Assembly (NCBI GenBank): GCA_963691705.1
Contig: OY829539.1
Coordinates: forward strand, 5,768,501-5,832,500
DNA from: Viola odorata
Lineage: Eukaryota > Streptophyta > Magnoliopsida > Malpighiales > Violaceae
Length of the DNA stretch: 64,000 bases
Direction: 5' to 3'
Shown here one piece after another: positions 21,056 through 32,845 of this stretch (positions within the stretch are counted from its first letter, which is position 1; every line of letters begins with the position of its first letter). A program made the position numbers and the translations under genes. The notes under the pieces are model-generated. The model did not search any database. It was not told the DNA's origin and worked only from the letters and a program-made list of their open reading frames with translations.

Positions 21056-22777
21056 TCATTCCTGGGCGTCCGAGTCCTGCTGCCAAAGGTACTCCATCGA
21101 AGCCAACTCCCCTTTCTTCATCTCTAACTCAGCCTCTAAGGCGGCAATTCGGCTTTGCAGTACTTGGTTGTTCCTTTCTCCCAAGTCTGCGCGAGTAGTC
21201 AAAACCCTTATCGTTGAATCCCTGTCTTCAATTATGGCACTTGATGCTTCTCTTTTGCGGGTTTCACTGCTCAAGCGTTCCTTAAAGTCCCTGAGGGCCA
21301 CATTCTTTTGTACTGTTTGTACGCGGACGAAATCCTTGTGCTACCTGTCCAGTTCATTCATCTGGACCTCTAAGCCACATTGACGAGCTTGGGCCATATC
21401 CCTTTCCTCTACCATCAGATCTCGTTCTTCTTGTGCTGCTAGCATCTGTTCTACCACTTGAGCGTAAGCCATGACATCCATTCCTTCGCTCACTTGCGAT
21501 TCCCCTTCTTCTTCCATCAGTTTTTGATTTTCTGGGCGAGGTAAGACATTACCATTAACTCGTCTCGACCTCCACTGTGGATATTCTGGTATTGTGGTTG
21601 CAGAGATGCCGTGCCCTTTGAGGCAGAAAGGGTGGGCCCAGTCATGGGCGTACAGCTGAATGTTCTGATCTTCTTCAGCGTGTGGCAGGTCTGATTTCGT
21701 CATGCCAAAAGTTACTGGAATGATTTGGGTGATGCGAAACTGTCTGAGGACGAGGGCCGGACAATAGTGAACGCATCCCCATGCTCCGATCAAAGGAACC
21801 CAAGGTAAGTGTCCGCAGCAGACAATGGGATTGGAAGTCTGCAGCCACTTGGCGTGCCAACTGAAGTCTTCTTCTGAGAGATTTATGAATCGGTGGATCC
21901 AGACATCCTTATTTTCCATCTCCCATCTATCCGTGGTCATTGCATTGATAACCCTGAGAAGAGGACATGACCTTATGTAACTTGCGAAGAAAATGGTCTG
22001 ATCAGGAATCTGCTTGAAGTGGCTGACCAACCATACTGTCAACAATTGGGTGCAACATGTAAGTCTCCCTTTCCCTTTTCTTCGACACGAGTCCAAGGAG
22101 CGAAAGGTCTCGGCTAGAATGGCTGTTGTAGGATTGATGGCATTTGTTTCCATCTCGTAAAAGATGTTGGCTGCTGCAAAGTCGATGGCATTCCTCATTT
22201 TCGGAAAGAGGACAAATCCTACAATGGCGAAGGCCAAAATCCTTAAGCGTTTCTTTCCGTTGGACAATCGAAAGCGTGCCTCAATATCTGACCAGCACCA
22301 GAAGTAGTCCCCCTCTCTGACACGAGTAGTGATTCCTAACAGCTTATCGAGCCTTATTTTGACACTTGAGGAGTCGAGTCGAACATTCTGGTATATGGCC
22401 GATATAGGAGAGGTGAAGCACATCAGAGCTGAGTACTCCTCTAGCGTAGGGGTCAAGTCTACCTCTTTGTCGAAAGAGAAGCACCGATAATAGGGATCCC
22501 AGAATTTTAGGGCTGCCCGGATGCAACCCCAATCAGTCTTTACGTCGACTAGGGTCAGTAGCTTTCCATAAATACCCTCAAACTGTGTCTCTTCGTCTTC
22601 AGTCAGCTCATTTCTCAACATCCGAATCCTAGTTAAGTCAAAGTCCACGACTTCTACTTTGATCTTAGTGGTGATGTCAGGGGCGAACCCACGTTCCAAC
22701 AGATCTCCTTGTACGGCCTGATCGTCGAAACTTCGTCCCCCGAAAATATTAAATGAAAGTAGTGTAGGCGCAGTCAT
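21056..22777 (-). pseudogene. Element A ORF1, DUF7745-like protein with coiled-coil tail (one internal stop)
   Basis: The extra ORF upstream of gag that marks Ogre elements; its function is unknown. 573 codons plus stop. The N-terminal ~450 residues include KFWDPYYRCFSF and LTPTLEEYSALM, which resemble the plant DUF7745 / mobile-domain-like family found in many transposon-derived plant proteins. The last ~120 residues are rich in E, K, R and A and look like a coiled coil. A TAG at 21341-21343 replaces a Gln codon (CAG in B); after it the same frame continues to 21056. An acceptor-like CCCCAACAG (AG at 22799-22800) stands about 21 nt before the ATG. The domain name is from memory of the family and should be tested by profile search. 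Confidence 0.75.
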
Positions 22778-22798
22778 AGCGAATGAGCAAAATGGGTC

Positions 22799-22800
22799 CT
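22799..22800 (-). other. Splice acceptor-like AG before ORF1 (element A)
   Basis: The minus strand reads TTTTACTTTCGTCCCCAACAG then GACCC, with the ORF1 ATG about 21 nt further. B has TTTTATTTTTGTCCCATAG then GACCC at the same place (AG at 46633-46634). The pyrimidine tract and AG are kept although the surrounding bases differ. Confidence 0.5.
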
Positions 22801-23295
22801 GTTGGGGACGAAAGTAAAATTCAAGTGCTAAGTAAATAGTGTGAGAAACCCGCAGTTTGTATAACAGGAAAAATCAGGTCAAAATGCCATCAAGACAAAT
22901 AGAGCCACGAAAAACAGTTATAATCATGATGCACGTGCTGGGGCTCTGATTCCGACACCTCTAACTGGCTTGAATGGTTCCCGGATGATACCATGAAAAG
23001 GTCCCTAAAGTGTCGTCCAGTCGCCCGATTCCTTGCGAAATCGTATAACCTTTCGACTGGCTTTAGGGGTTCATCCGAGTTGGGATTGGTGAACACTACC
23101 CAGGACATGTGTCCTAGGGCGTCACTACTACCCTCCTATTTTGGTAATTGTCCCCTGGGTGTAGGGCGCTATGAAATGCATATGACAATTGATAAAGCAA
23201 ATAAATAAACAGGCCAGCAATTGATCAAAGCAAATAAATAAACAAATAAAACACCTCTCTAAAAAGATAAAACCGGCTCCGACCCAAGAAAACTT
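22801..23295 (-). other. 5' untranslated leader of element A between PBS and ORF1
   Basis: No gene. Positions 22960-23280 are almost identical to 46790-47115 of B, while the ~100 bp next to ORF1 differ. Short open frames on both strands (22890-23208) have no domain. Confidence 0.7.
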
Positions 23296-23313
23296 TCCCC
23301 AGTGAAGTCGCCA
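23296..23313 (-). other. Primer binding site of element A (tRNA-Arg type, inferred)
   Basis: The minus strand reads TGGCGACTTCACTGGGGA, three bases (GTT) after the CA end of the 5' LTR. It starts with TGG, complementary to the CCA end of a tRNA. Ogre elements use tRNA-Arg, and this sequence is of that type; the exact tRNA was not checked. B has the same 18 bases at 47125-47142. Confidence 0.75.
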
Positions 23314-23316
23314 AAC

Positions 23317-26300
23317 TGTCGCGCCCCACGAAAATTAACAGAGGAATGCTAATTCACGAGTGTGCAACGAAATTCGGGACCTTACAATGCTCAGCGTAGA
23401 TGGACGCCTCGCAGCATGCAATGAAGTCGCCACCCTAATTTGGTTGCTAGGCTTAGGGAACCCTAATCGTCATGGCATAGGAAATATAATAAGTAAAAAA
23501 AACTAAAGGCACAAAAAAGGGGTCTGGACCCCAGACAAAGGTTCGGGGTCGTGTTATGGTCTCGGGAAGGTGTTAGGCACCCGAGACACATCCGAAAATG
23601 GTTACCGGTTGATGAGAGAGGTGTTTAAAAAGGTGTTTGGGAAATACGTTTTGAAAAAGGGGGCCCTCAGAGGAATCGTCACTTTAGTCTTTATTATGAT
23701 CGTGATGGGACTGAATTTTCCGTAAGACTGAATGAGCGCCCTCTTTTTTCATCATCGGGCCATGCATGATTAACTTAATTACTACGTGATCCTAACATGG
23801 ATTGCTAACAGAGTACCATTTTAAATGATGGATTTAAAATGATAGTTTGCTGTGGGATCGAAAGTCCCCATGTACATGCAGTCAATATAAGCGAGAAGTA
23901 AAATCACATGAACGCGGCATTTTAAGAAAGTCTTTAAACACGTTGTGCATGTGGGTTGATTTTAGTTCTAGCAGTTCTATATATCATGCATACGATGGAT
24001 ATTTGCAGAAAGCATCGAATAAATAAAAAGGAATCGAAAGGCGTACTTTCGAGCGAAGCTTGAAACTAAAACCTGCAAAATGAGAGTGTTAGCGATAGCT
24101 CGAGAAATAAATAAGCAATTTATGAATGCAAGAATTTAAATGACAGTTGATTGTATACGAGAAATGATGGATTTCACGCATACGAAATGAGATGCTGAGT
24201 TTGGTTGTATGCGAAAAATGATTGATTTTAAGCATACGAGAATTTATCGCTAGGTGATTGCATACGAAAAATGATGGATTTTTCGTATGTGAGAATTTAA
24301 ATGCTAGTTGATTGCATGCGAGAAATGATGGATTTTACGCATGTGAGAATTAAAATGCTAGTTGATTGCATGCGAAAAATGATGGATTTTACGCATGTGA
24401 GAATTTAAATGCTAGTGTGATTGCATGCGAAAAATGATGGATTTTACGCATGTGAGAATTAAATGCTGACGTGATTTGCATGCGAAAAATGATGTATTTT
24501 ACGCATGTGAGAATTAAAATGCTGACGTAATTTGCATGCGAAAAATGATGAATTTTACGCATGTGAGAATTAAATGCTACGTGATTGCATGCAAAAAATG
24601 ATTGATTTTACGCATGTGAGAAAAATTAAAATGCTACGTTGATTGCATGCGAAAAATGATTGATTTTACGCATGTGAGAAAAATTAAAATGCTGACGTAA
24701 TTTGCATGCGAAAAATGATGAATTTTACGCATGTGAGAATTAAATGCTGACGTGATTGCATGCGAAAAATGATTGATTTTACGCATGTGAGAAAAATTAA
24801 AATGCTACGTTGATTGCATGCGAAAAATGATTGATTTTACGCATGTGAGAAAAATTAAAATGCTACGTTGATTGCATGCGAAAAATGATTGATTTTACGC
24901 ATGTGAGAAAAATTAAAATGCTACGTTGATTGCATGCGAAAAATGATTGATTTTACGCATGTGAGAAGAATTAAAATGCTACGTTGATTGCATGCGAAAA
25001 ATGATTTATTTTACGCATGTGAGAAAAATTAAAATGCTAGTTGATGAATATAGAAAAATTACATGTAGTTTGATAATTTAAAGGAAAAAGGTTTGATGAT
25101 TTGCAGAAAATAAAATTGATTGATAATGCAGAGAATAAGCAGTTGGATATTTGCAGAAAATAAATGCGACCGACCATATAGGCGGTATATTGAATTTAAA
25201 TTGCTGAAAGTAAATTGCGAGAAATTAAAGTGCGGAAAGGTAAAGTGCGGAAAATTAAAGTGCGGAAAATTAAGCAGTTGATAATTTGCGGAAGGATTTC
25301 CAGCAGTTTGGCGAAAAATTAAAGCAGTTGAATATTTACGAAAATTAAAAAAGCGACCGACCATAAAGGCGGTATTTTAAATGACTGAATTTAAATTGCC
25401 GAAAGTAAATTGCTGGAATTTAAAGTGCGGAAAATTAAACAGTTGATAATTTGCGGAAGGATTTCCAACAGTTTGCGAAAAATTAAAGCAGTTGAATATT
25501 TACGAAAATTAAAAAAAAGCGACCGACCATAAAGGCGGTATTTTAAATGACTGAATTTAAATTGCCGAAAGTAAATTGCTGGAATTTAAAGTGCGGAAAA
25601 TTAAACAGTTGATAATTTGCGGAAGGATTTCCAGCAGTTTGCGAAAAATTAAAGCAGTTGAATATTTACGAAAATTAAAAAAAAGCGACCGACCATATAG
25701 GCGGTATTTTAAATGACTGAATTTAAACAGTTAGATATAAATGACTGAGGTTAGATCATGTGAAAATAAATATTACGATAAAGAATGAGCAATTCGCGTA
25801 TAAACAATTCAATAAACAATTTTGATAAAATAAAAAGCATACGAAATATTTTACAAAAAAAAAGTGAATTAATCGATTCATGTATAAAACATACGAAAAA
25901 TAGCACGTATCATGAAAAACAAATATATGAGACATGCGAGCATTTTGCGTAAAAAAAAACTAACGAAACGAAGACTCGAAAAAAATATAAATGGGCTGGG
26001 CCCTATTTAAAATTTGGAAGAAATGGGCCAGGAACAGTTCCTGGCCCAAAGGGATTCATTTAAATGGTGATGGGCCAAGCCCATCACCTTTCTTCCTTTC
26101 CTTGCCCGAAGGGCCGAATGGCCCGATTTCATTTCATCTTCAACCTTCCATCGCCGGCGCCACTGCCGGCGACGGAGGTGATGAACCAGGCGACCAAGTC
26201 GCCTGGTTCTTGGCCCGAAAGGAAGCTCTCCCTCCCAGCCACGCACACCAACAATCACAGTAGGAAAATAGCGACCAAAACAGTGACAACCGCAACAAAA

Positions 26301-27570
26301 ACCATAATGCGCATTAATCCGATTAATTAGCAAATAAATACTTAAAGCATTTAAACAATTTAATTGATGCTAGTATAACGAAATTAACTCAACCTTCAAA
26401 CCATTAGAACACATTTGAATGATTGAATGATCATCTAAGGCAAGAACGGAAATTAGAGAGAGAAACCGTAAATGAGAGAGAAAGAAAACTTACAGCGGTG
26501 GTGCTGCCGGCGGACGACGGTGATGAATGAGAGTGAGGGTGAGCGTTGGGCAGGGAAAATGGAGAGAGAGCAGTGTGGTTTTTTTGTGTCAAAAAAATTT
26601 TCGGTCCGTTTGCGAATGAAGGTGGTCGGGTTTTATAGGCGAAAGACGCGTGGTGGCCGGACGCGAGGGACGCGCGTGGCTTGGCCGGACGTCGAGGTGG
26701 CGGAGCTACGGCTAGGGCGTGATGATGGCGGAGGGACAAGGGCTACGGGAGCAGTTGGCTTGGGCGAGGGCTGCTCCGCTGCGTGTTGCTTGGCACTGTG
26801 CATGTGCATTATGCACATTAAATTGTCAACCGTTGATCTGGTTGACTTTCCTTGGTTGACCAGATCAACGGTTGAGATCAAAGGCCATTAAGTCTCATTT
26901 AAATGGCCTCGAGCCGAGTCTCGCGGGCAAACGTACTGACTTTTCGAGCCGGAGGTGCTGTCGCGTAGAGAAAAATACGACGGGTTTAACCGTCTACAGC
27001 GAATGACGAGAATTTTTCGTTTAACGTGTTTATTTTTGCGTGAAACGTTTGAACGGAAAAATAAAGACGTTACGCCAAAAATTACACGAAACGCTGTAGA
27101 CCGTTGCGAGCAGAAAAAAATTTAGCAACTAGTTGATGGAAAACATTTTAAAGTCAAGTTGCTGTCCGAGCAGGCTTACTCGGGTCCAATAAAAGCTGGA
27201 ATAAAAATAATAATAAAATAATAAAAATACTAAAAAATGCGATAAAATACAAAAAATCCTAAAATTCACGAGATGCTCAAAAATGAAGAAAAAACTAGCA
27301 AACGACTGCTGGATAGTAAAAAATGTGATTTTTAAGGCTAAAAATAATAATGATAATAATAACAAAAATACTTGACGAAAAATTAAAAACGCGATTTCGA
27401 AAGCTGACGAAGCTAACGATGATGCTAAAATGCGATGAAAACCCTAAAAATGCTAGCGATAGTAACTTAACTACAGATGACTGTAATTTAAGTAAAAATG
27501 ACGGTAAATTAAATAAATGACAGAAATGCTATAATTAAGTAAAAATGGCGTCAAAATTCGGGTATCAACA
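23317..27570 (-). repeat. Element A 5' LTR
   Basis: 4254 bp; the copy that would drive transcription. TATA box at 26631-26638, donor GTAAGT at 26488-26493, palindrome cluster at 26025-26209, ~140-bp repeats at 25170-25735 and hairpin array at 24129-25045. About a dozen single-base differences from 3207-7461 were seen by eye, for example CATGCG to CATGCA near 24592 and CCAGCAG to CCAACAG near 25467. Small open frames in both LTRs are identical shadows of the repeats. Confidence 0.95.
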
Positions 27571-28359
27571 ATTCGCGAGTGTGCAACGAAATTTGAGACC
27601 TTCAGATGCTCGGCGTAAAAGGACGCCTCGTAGCATGCAATGAAGTCGCCACCCTAATTTGGTTGCTAGGCTTAGGGAACCCTAATCGTCGTGGCATAGG
27701 AAATATAATAAGTAAAAAAACTAAAGGCACAAAAAAGGGGTCTGGACCCCAGACAAAAGGTTCGGGGTCGTGTTATGGTCTCGGGAAGGTGTTAGGCACC
27801 CGAGACACATCCGAAAACGGTTACCGGTTGATGAGAGAGGTGTTTAAAAAGGTGTTTGAGAAATGCGTTTTGAAAAAGGGGGCCCTCAGAGGAATCGTCA
27901 CTTTAGTCTTTATTATGATCGTGATGGGACTGAATTTTCCGTAAGACTGAATGAGCGGCCTCTTTTTTCATCATCGGGCCATGCATGATTAACTTAATTA
28001 CTACGTGATCCTAACATGGATTGCTAACAGAGTACCAATTTAAATGATTGATTTTAAAGTGAAAAACTGAAGTGGGATCGAAAGTCCCCATGTACATGCA
28101 GTCAATACAAGCGAGAATTTAAAATCATATGAACATGGCATTTTAAGCAACTCTTTAAACACGTTGTTCATGTGGGTTGATTTTAATTCTAGCAGTTCTA
28201 TATATCATGCATGCAGTTGGAATTTGCGAAAAGCATCGAATAAATAAAAGGGACTTGTGAGGCGTACTTTCGAGCGAAGCTTGAAATTAACCTACAAAAC
28301 GAGAGTGTTAGTGATGGCTTGAGAAATAACTAAGCAATTTTAAGAGTGCAAAAATTTAA

Positions 28360-29030
28360 ATGACAGTTGATTGCATACGAGAAATGATGGATTTCACGCA
28401 TACGAAAATGAGATGCTGAGTTTGATAAAAATGATGACAGTTGATTGTATGCGAAAAATGATGGATTTCACGCATACGAGATTTAAATGCTGAATTGATT
28501 TGCATGCAAAAAATGATGGATTTTAAGCATGCGAGAATTTAAATGCTACGTTGATTGCATGCGAAAAATGATTGATTTTATGCATACGAAAATTAAACGT
28601 TGGGTTGTTTGCATGCGAAAAATGATTGATTTTAAGCATACGAGAATTTAAACGCGGGGTTGATTGCATGCGAAAAATGATTAATTTTACGCATACGAAA
28701 ATGAAATGCTGTCTTGATTGCATGCGAAAAATGATGAATTTTACGCATACGAGAATTTAAATGCGAGGTAGATTGCATGCGAAAAATGATTAATTTTACG
28801 CATACGAAAATGAAATGTTGTTTTGATTGCATGCGAGAATTTAAAGGCTACATTGATTGCATGCGAAAAATGATTAATTTTACGCATACGAAAATGAAAT
28901 GCTGTTTTGATTGCATGCGAAAAATGATGGATTTTACGCATACGAGAATTTAAATGCGAGGTTGATTGCATGCGAAAAAGGATTAATTTTACGCATGCGA
29001 AAATGAAATGCTGTTTTGATTAGTGCAGAA
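28360..29030 (-). repeat. Element B hairpin array (3' LTR copy)
   Basis: Eleven or so units of the same hairpin type as in A, with arms such as GTATGCG...CGCATAC and GCATGCG...CGCATAC (one G-U pair in RNA). The order and number of units differ from A, so the array was amplified separately in each subfamily. Three short minus-strand frames here translate the repeat and are not genes. The 5' LTR copy is at about 47960-48630. Confidence 0.85.
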
Positions 29031-30083
29031 AAATTAAATGCTGAGGGCAGAAAAATTAAATGTAGTTGACGATTTACAGGGAATAAAAAAGTTTGATGAT
29101 GTGCAGAAAATAAAACAGGTTGATAATGCAGAGAATAAACAGTTGGATATTTGCAGAAAATAAACTGTTGATATTTTCAGAAAAATAACAGTTGATAGAT
29201 TGCAGAAAATAAACAGTTGATAAATTGCGGAAAATAAACAGTTGATAAATTGCGGAAGAATTTCCAGTAGTTTTGTGAAAAATTAAAGCAGTTGAATATT
29301 TACGAGAATTAAAATGCGACCGACCATGTAGGCGGTATTGAATTTAAATTGCCGAAAGTAAATTGCTAAAATTTAAAGTGCGGAAAAGTAAAGTGCAGAA
29401 AAGTAAAGTGCGGAAAATTAAAGTGCGGAAAAGTAAACAGTTGATAATTTGCGGAAGGATTTCCAGCAGTTTTGCGAAAAATTAAAGCAGTTGAATATTT
29501 ACGAGAATTAAAATGCGACCGACCATGTAGGCGGTATTGAATTTAAATTGCTGAAAGTAAATTGCTGAAATTTAAAGTGCGGAAAAGTAAACAGTTGATA
29601 ATTTGCGGAAGGATTTCCAGCAGTTTTGCGAAAAATTAAAGCAGTTGAATATTTACGAGAATTAAAATGCGACTGACCATATAGGCGGTATTGAATTTAA
29701 ATTGCTGAAAGTAAATTGCTGAAATTTAAAGTGCGGAAAAGTAAACAGTTGATATTGCGACCGACCATGTAGGCGGTATTGAATTTAAATTGCTGAAATT
29801 TAAAGTGCGAATAATTAAACAGTTGATATTTACAGAAAATAAACAGTTGATATTACAGAAAATTAAAAGTGTTAGTACGACAAATAATCATACGAAGCAT
29901 ACGAGTATTTTACGAAAGAAAAAAAAATGAATTAAACAATTCGTGTATAAAACATACGAAAAATAGCACGTATCATGAAAAACAATTATACGAAGCATGC
30001 GAGCATTTTACGTAAAAAAATAACGACTCGAAGGCTCAAAAAAATATAAATGGGCTGGGCCCAGCTTGGAAATTTGAAGAAAT

Positions 30084-30266
30084 GGGCCAGGAACAGTTCC
30101 TGGCCCAAGGGAATTATTTTAAATGGTGATGGGCCGAGCCCATCACCTTTCTCTCATTTCCTCACGCGAAGGGCCATGCGGCCCAAGTCATCATCTTCAA
30201 CCTCCCATCGCCGGCGCCACTGCCGGCGACGGAGGTAGCGAACCAGGCGACCAACTCGCCTGGTTC
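30084..30266 (-). other. Element B palindrome cluster (3' LTR copy)
   Basis: The same five inverted repeats as in A: GGGCCAGGAAC/GTTCCTGGCCC (30084-30106), GGTGATGGGC/GCCCATCACC with loop CGA, GGGCC/GGCCC, CGCCGGC/GCCGGCG, and ACCAGGCGA/TCGCCTGGT. In the 5' LTR (49671-49853) the spacer of the first changed from A to T, leaving the arms intact. One change in GATGGGC (to AATGGGC) there would give a G-U or mismatch pair. Confidence 0.82.
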
Positions 30267-31622
30267 TTGGCCCAAACGGAGCCTCTCCCTTCCAACAACA
30301 CAATCAAGCAATCACAGTCACGTAAATCCCAGCCAAACAGTGGCAATTGCAACGGTAATAATAATGCACATTAATTCATTTAATTAGCAAATAGATACCC
30401 CAAGTGTTCGAACAATTCAATCACTGCTAGTGTGATGTAACTAACTTAAAACTCAAGCAATTGAACATATTTGAGCAACCAAATGATCGTCTAAGGCATG
30501 AACAAAAATCAAAGAAAGAAACAGTGAGAGAGAGAGAAAGAACGGCTTACAGCGGTGGTGCTGCCGGCGGACGACGGCGATTAATGAGAGTGAGGGTGAG
30601 CGAATGGGGTTCAGGAGTGCAGGAATTGGACCGAAAAAGGGGGAGAGAGCAATGCTGTTTTTTTTTCAAGATTTTCGGACCGTTTTGAACGAAGGGAGCG
30701 CGACTATTTATAGCCAAAAGGGTCGTGTGGTGGCCGGACGGAGGGGCTGCGCGTGGAGGAGGGGTTGGGCGTGATGATGGCGGAGCTAGGGAGCTACGGG
30801 CTAAGACGTGGCTGTGATGGGAGCAGGTGGCTCGGGCGAAGACGTGGCTGTGGGTTCTCCGGCACTGTGCATGTGCATTATGCACATTAAATCAAGGGCC
30901 ATTGATCTGGTTGACTTTCGTTGGTTGACCAGATCAATGGCCATGATCAAATGGACTTTCATCTGATTTAAATGGCCTCGAGCCGGTTCCCGCGACCAAA
31001 CGTTCTGACTTTCCGAGCCGAAGGTACCGTCGCGTAGAGAAAAATACGACGGGTTTAACCGTCTACAGCGAATGACGAGGATTTTTCGTTTAACGTGTTT
31101 ATTTTTGCGTTCAAAAACGTGAAACGTTTGAACGGAAAAATAAAGACGTTACGCCGAAAATTACACGAAACGCTGTAGACCGTTGCGAGCAGAAAAAAAT
31201 CTAGCAACTAGTTGATGGAAAACATTTTAAAGCCAAGTTGCTGTCCGAGTGACCTTACTCGGGTTCAATAATAGCTCGAATAAAAATAAAAATAAAAATA
31301 AAATAATAAAATATTAAAAAAATGTGCGAAAACATAAAAAATCCTAAAAATCATGAGATGACCTAAAACGAAGAAAAAATTAGCAAACGACTGACGGATA
31401 GTCAAAAATATGATTTTTAAGGCTAAAAATATTAATGATGATAATAATGAAAATACATGCCGAAAAATTAAAAATGCGACTTCGAAAGCTGACGATGCTA
31501 AAATGCAACGAAACACCTAAGAATGCTAGCGACATTAAATCAACTGAAAATGACTGTAAATTAACTAAATAACAGAAATGCTAAAATTAAATAAAAATGG
31601 CGTCAAAATTCGGGTATCAACA

Positions 31623-31671
31623 GTTGCCCCCTCTTTACTGTCTTATCGAAGTATTTGATAAGCAGTAAAGA
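31623..31671 (-). other. Polypurine tract and hairpin of element B
   Basis: The same PPT (AAAGAGGGGGCAAC in element sense) abuts the LTR, with the same 15-bp stem-loop next to it (31632-31671). The bases are identical to those in A. Confidence 0.75.
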
Positions 31672-31729
31672 CAGTTGCCCCTAAATATCCGGAATTTTGG
31701 CGACACGGCAGGTCTTACCTCAAACTTAC

Positions 31730-32845
31730 AGTGATGAGGTCGCTCTGGGTGGAGGTAGTTGCTTGATGTCGCTCTGGGAGGAGGAGATTGATTGATGCTG
31801 TTACTGGGGATACCAGGTGCTTGCTTGACGTCACTCTGGGAGGAGATAGGTTGTTGATCCTGCAAAGACGTAAACTTAGATCTGCTCGGGTATTGAGAGG
31901 CACATAAGTTGCAGGGAATGTAAATGACAACTACTCTACCGGGGACGGAAAGTAATTTTACGAAAATGTAAACGACAGCCCCACTGGGGGGATGATCACT
32001 TGACATGTGACTGATGTTGCTTCGGAAGATAGTGCGCGATTCGCAGAAGTATGAATGATTTGTCCTAATGATGTCACTCTAGGAGGAGGAAAATAATTAT
32101 GCAGAAATGTAGAATTGTATGAATGATGTTGCTCTAGGAGGGGAAGAAATGCTAAGGTTGAAAAAGGTAGAACTACGCTATGCTATCACTCTGGGAGGAG
32201 AAGAAATGCTACGCTGGAAACTAAATGCTGTCACTCTGGGAGGAGGAGAAATGCTACGCTGGAAACTAAATGCTGTCACTCTGGGAGGAGCAGAAATGCT
32301 AATGCTGAAACTAAATGCTGTCACTCTGGGAGGAGAAGAAATGCTAATGCTGAAACTAAATGCTGTCACTCTGGGAGGAGAAGAAATGCTACGCTGAAAA
32401 CTAAATGCTGTCAATTCCCGTAAGAGAAAGCGCGAGATGCGGAAATTAAACTAAGGTCGCTCTGGGAGGAGAAGAATGCTAAGTGCTGTCGCTCTGGGAG
32501 GAGAAGAATGCTAAGGCAGAAAATTTAAACAACGCCGATTCCCGTAGGAGAAGGCGCGAGATGCGGAAATTAAACTAAAGTCGCTCTGGGAGGAGAAGAA
32601 TGCTAAGTGCTGTCGCTCTGGGAGGAGAAGAATGCTAAATGCTGTCGCTCTGGGAGGAGGAGAATGTTAAATGCTGTCGCTCTGGGAGGAGGAGAATGCT
32701 AAATGCTGTCGCTCTGGGAGGAGGAGAATGCTAAATGCTGTCGCTCTGGGAGGAGAAGAATGCTAAATGCTGTCGCTCTGGGAGGAGGAGATGCTAATGC
32801 TAAAGACTAAACTATGATGTCACTCTGGGAGGAGAAGAAAGCTAT
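31730..32845 (-). repeat. 3' untranslated tandem repeats of element B
   Basis: Units with CACTCTGGGAGGAG, first of ~50 bp (32180-32400) and then a ~32-bp unit with TCGCTCTGGGAGGAG repeated about nine times (32455-32790). It is homologous to 7565-9105 of A, but a different sub-unit has been expanded. A 92-codon plus-strand frame (32119-32397) and its minus-strand mirror are repeat artefacts. Confidence 0.88.

Larger units (their letters stand above)
3207..27570 (-). mobile_element. Element A: Ogre-like Ty3/gypsy LTR retrotransposon (younger, nested in B)
   Basis: A 24,364-bp element on the minus strand: 5' LTR 23317-27570, PBS 23296-23313, ORF1 22777-21056, gag-pro 20273-15906, 152-bp intron, pol 15757-12319, 3' untranslated region 12318-7476, PPT near 7466-7475 and 3' LTR 3207-7461. 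The size, ~4.25 kb LTRs, upstream ORF1, pro/pol intron and double RNase H fit the Ogre branch of the Tat lineage. The LTR pair shows only about a dozen differences by eye. Each coding unit has exactly one premature stop (21341, 16509, 13816), so A is recent but not autonomous as read. It belongs to the same family as B but to a different subfamily, since gag differs by about 10% or more. Confidence 0.93.
27571..31622 (-). repeat. Element B 3' LTR, main part (after the element A insertion)
   Basis: It starts ATTCGCGAGTG exactly where the 3175-3202 stub breaks off and matches 47171-51170. It ends with GGGTATCAACA at 31622. It carries the same modules as the LTR of A: TATA-like CTATAAATAG at 30704-30713, donor GTAAGC at 30545-30550, U3 palindrome near 30895-30945. 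The first ~900 bp are close to A; the repeat arrays differ. Confidence 0.93.

Noticed and set aside
28523..28971. Three similar 66-76 codon minus-strand ORFs rich in HFSHAI
   Set aside because: They are translations of the hairpin tandem repeat, not a protein repeat family.
23317..31622. A tandem duplication of one LTR (A LTR directly followed by B LTR)
   Set aside because: The 28-bp stub at 3175-3202 and the ATACT pair explain the adjacency as nesting of A within B.
32119..32414. 92-codon ORF with EEMLR repeats and its mirror on the other strand
   Set aside because: Product of the 50-bp CTCTGGGAGGAG repeat, whose length is by chance near a multiple of three; not conserved in A.
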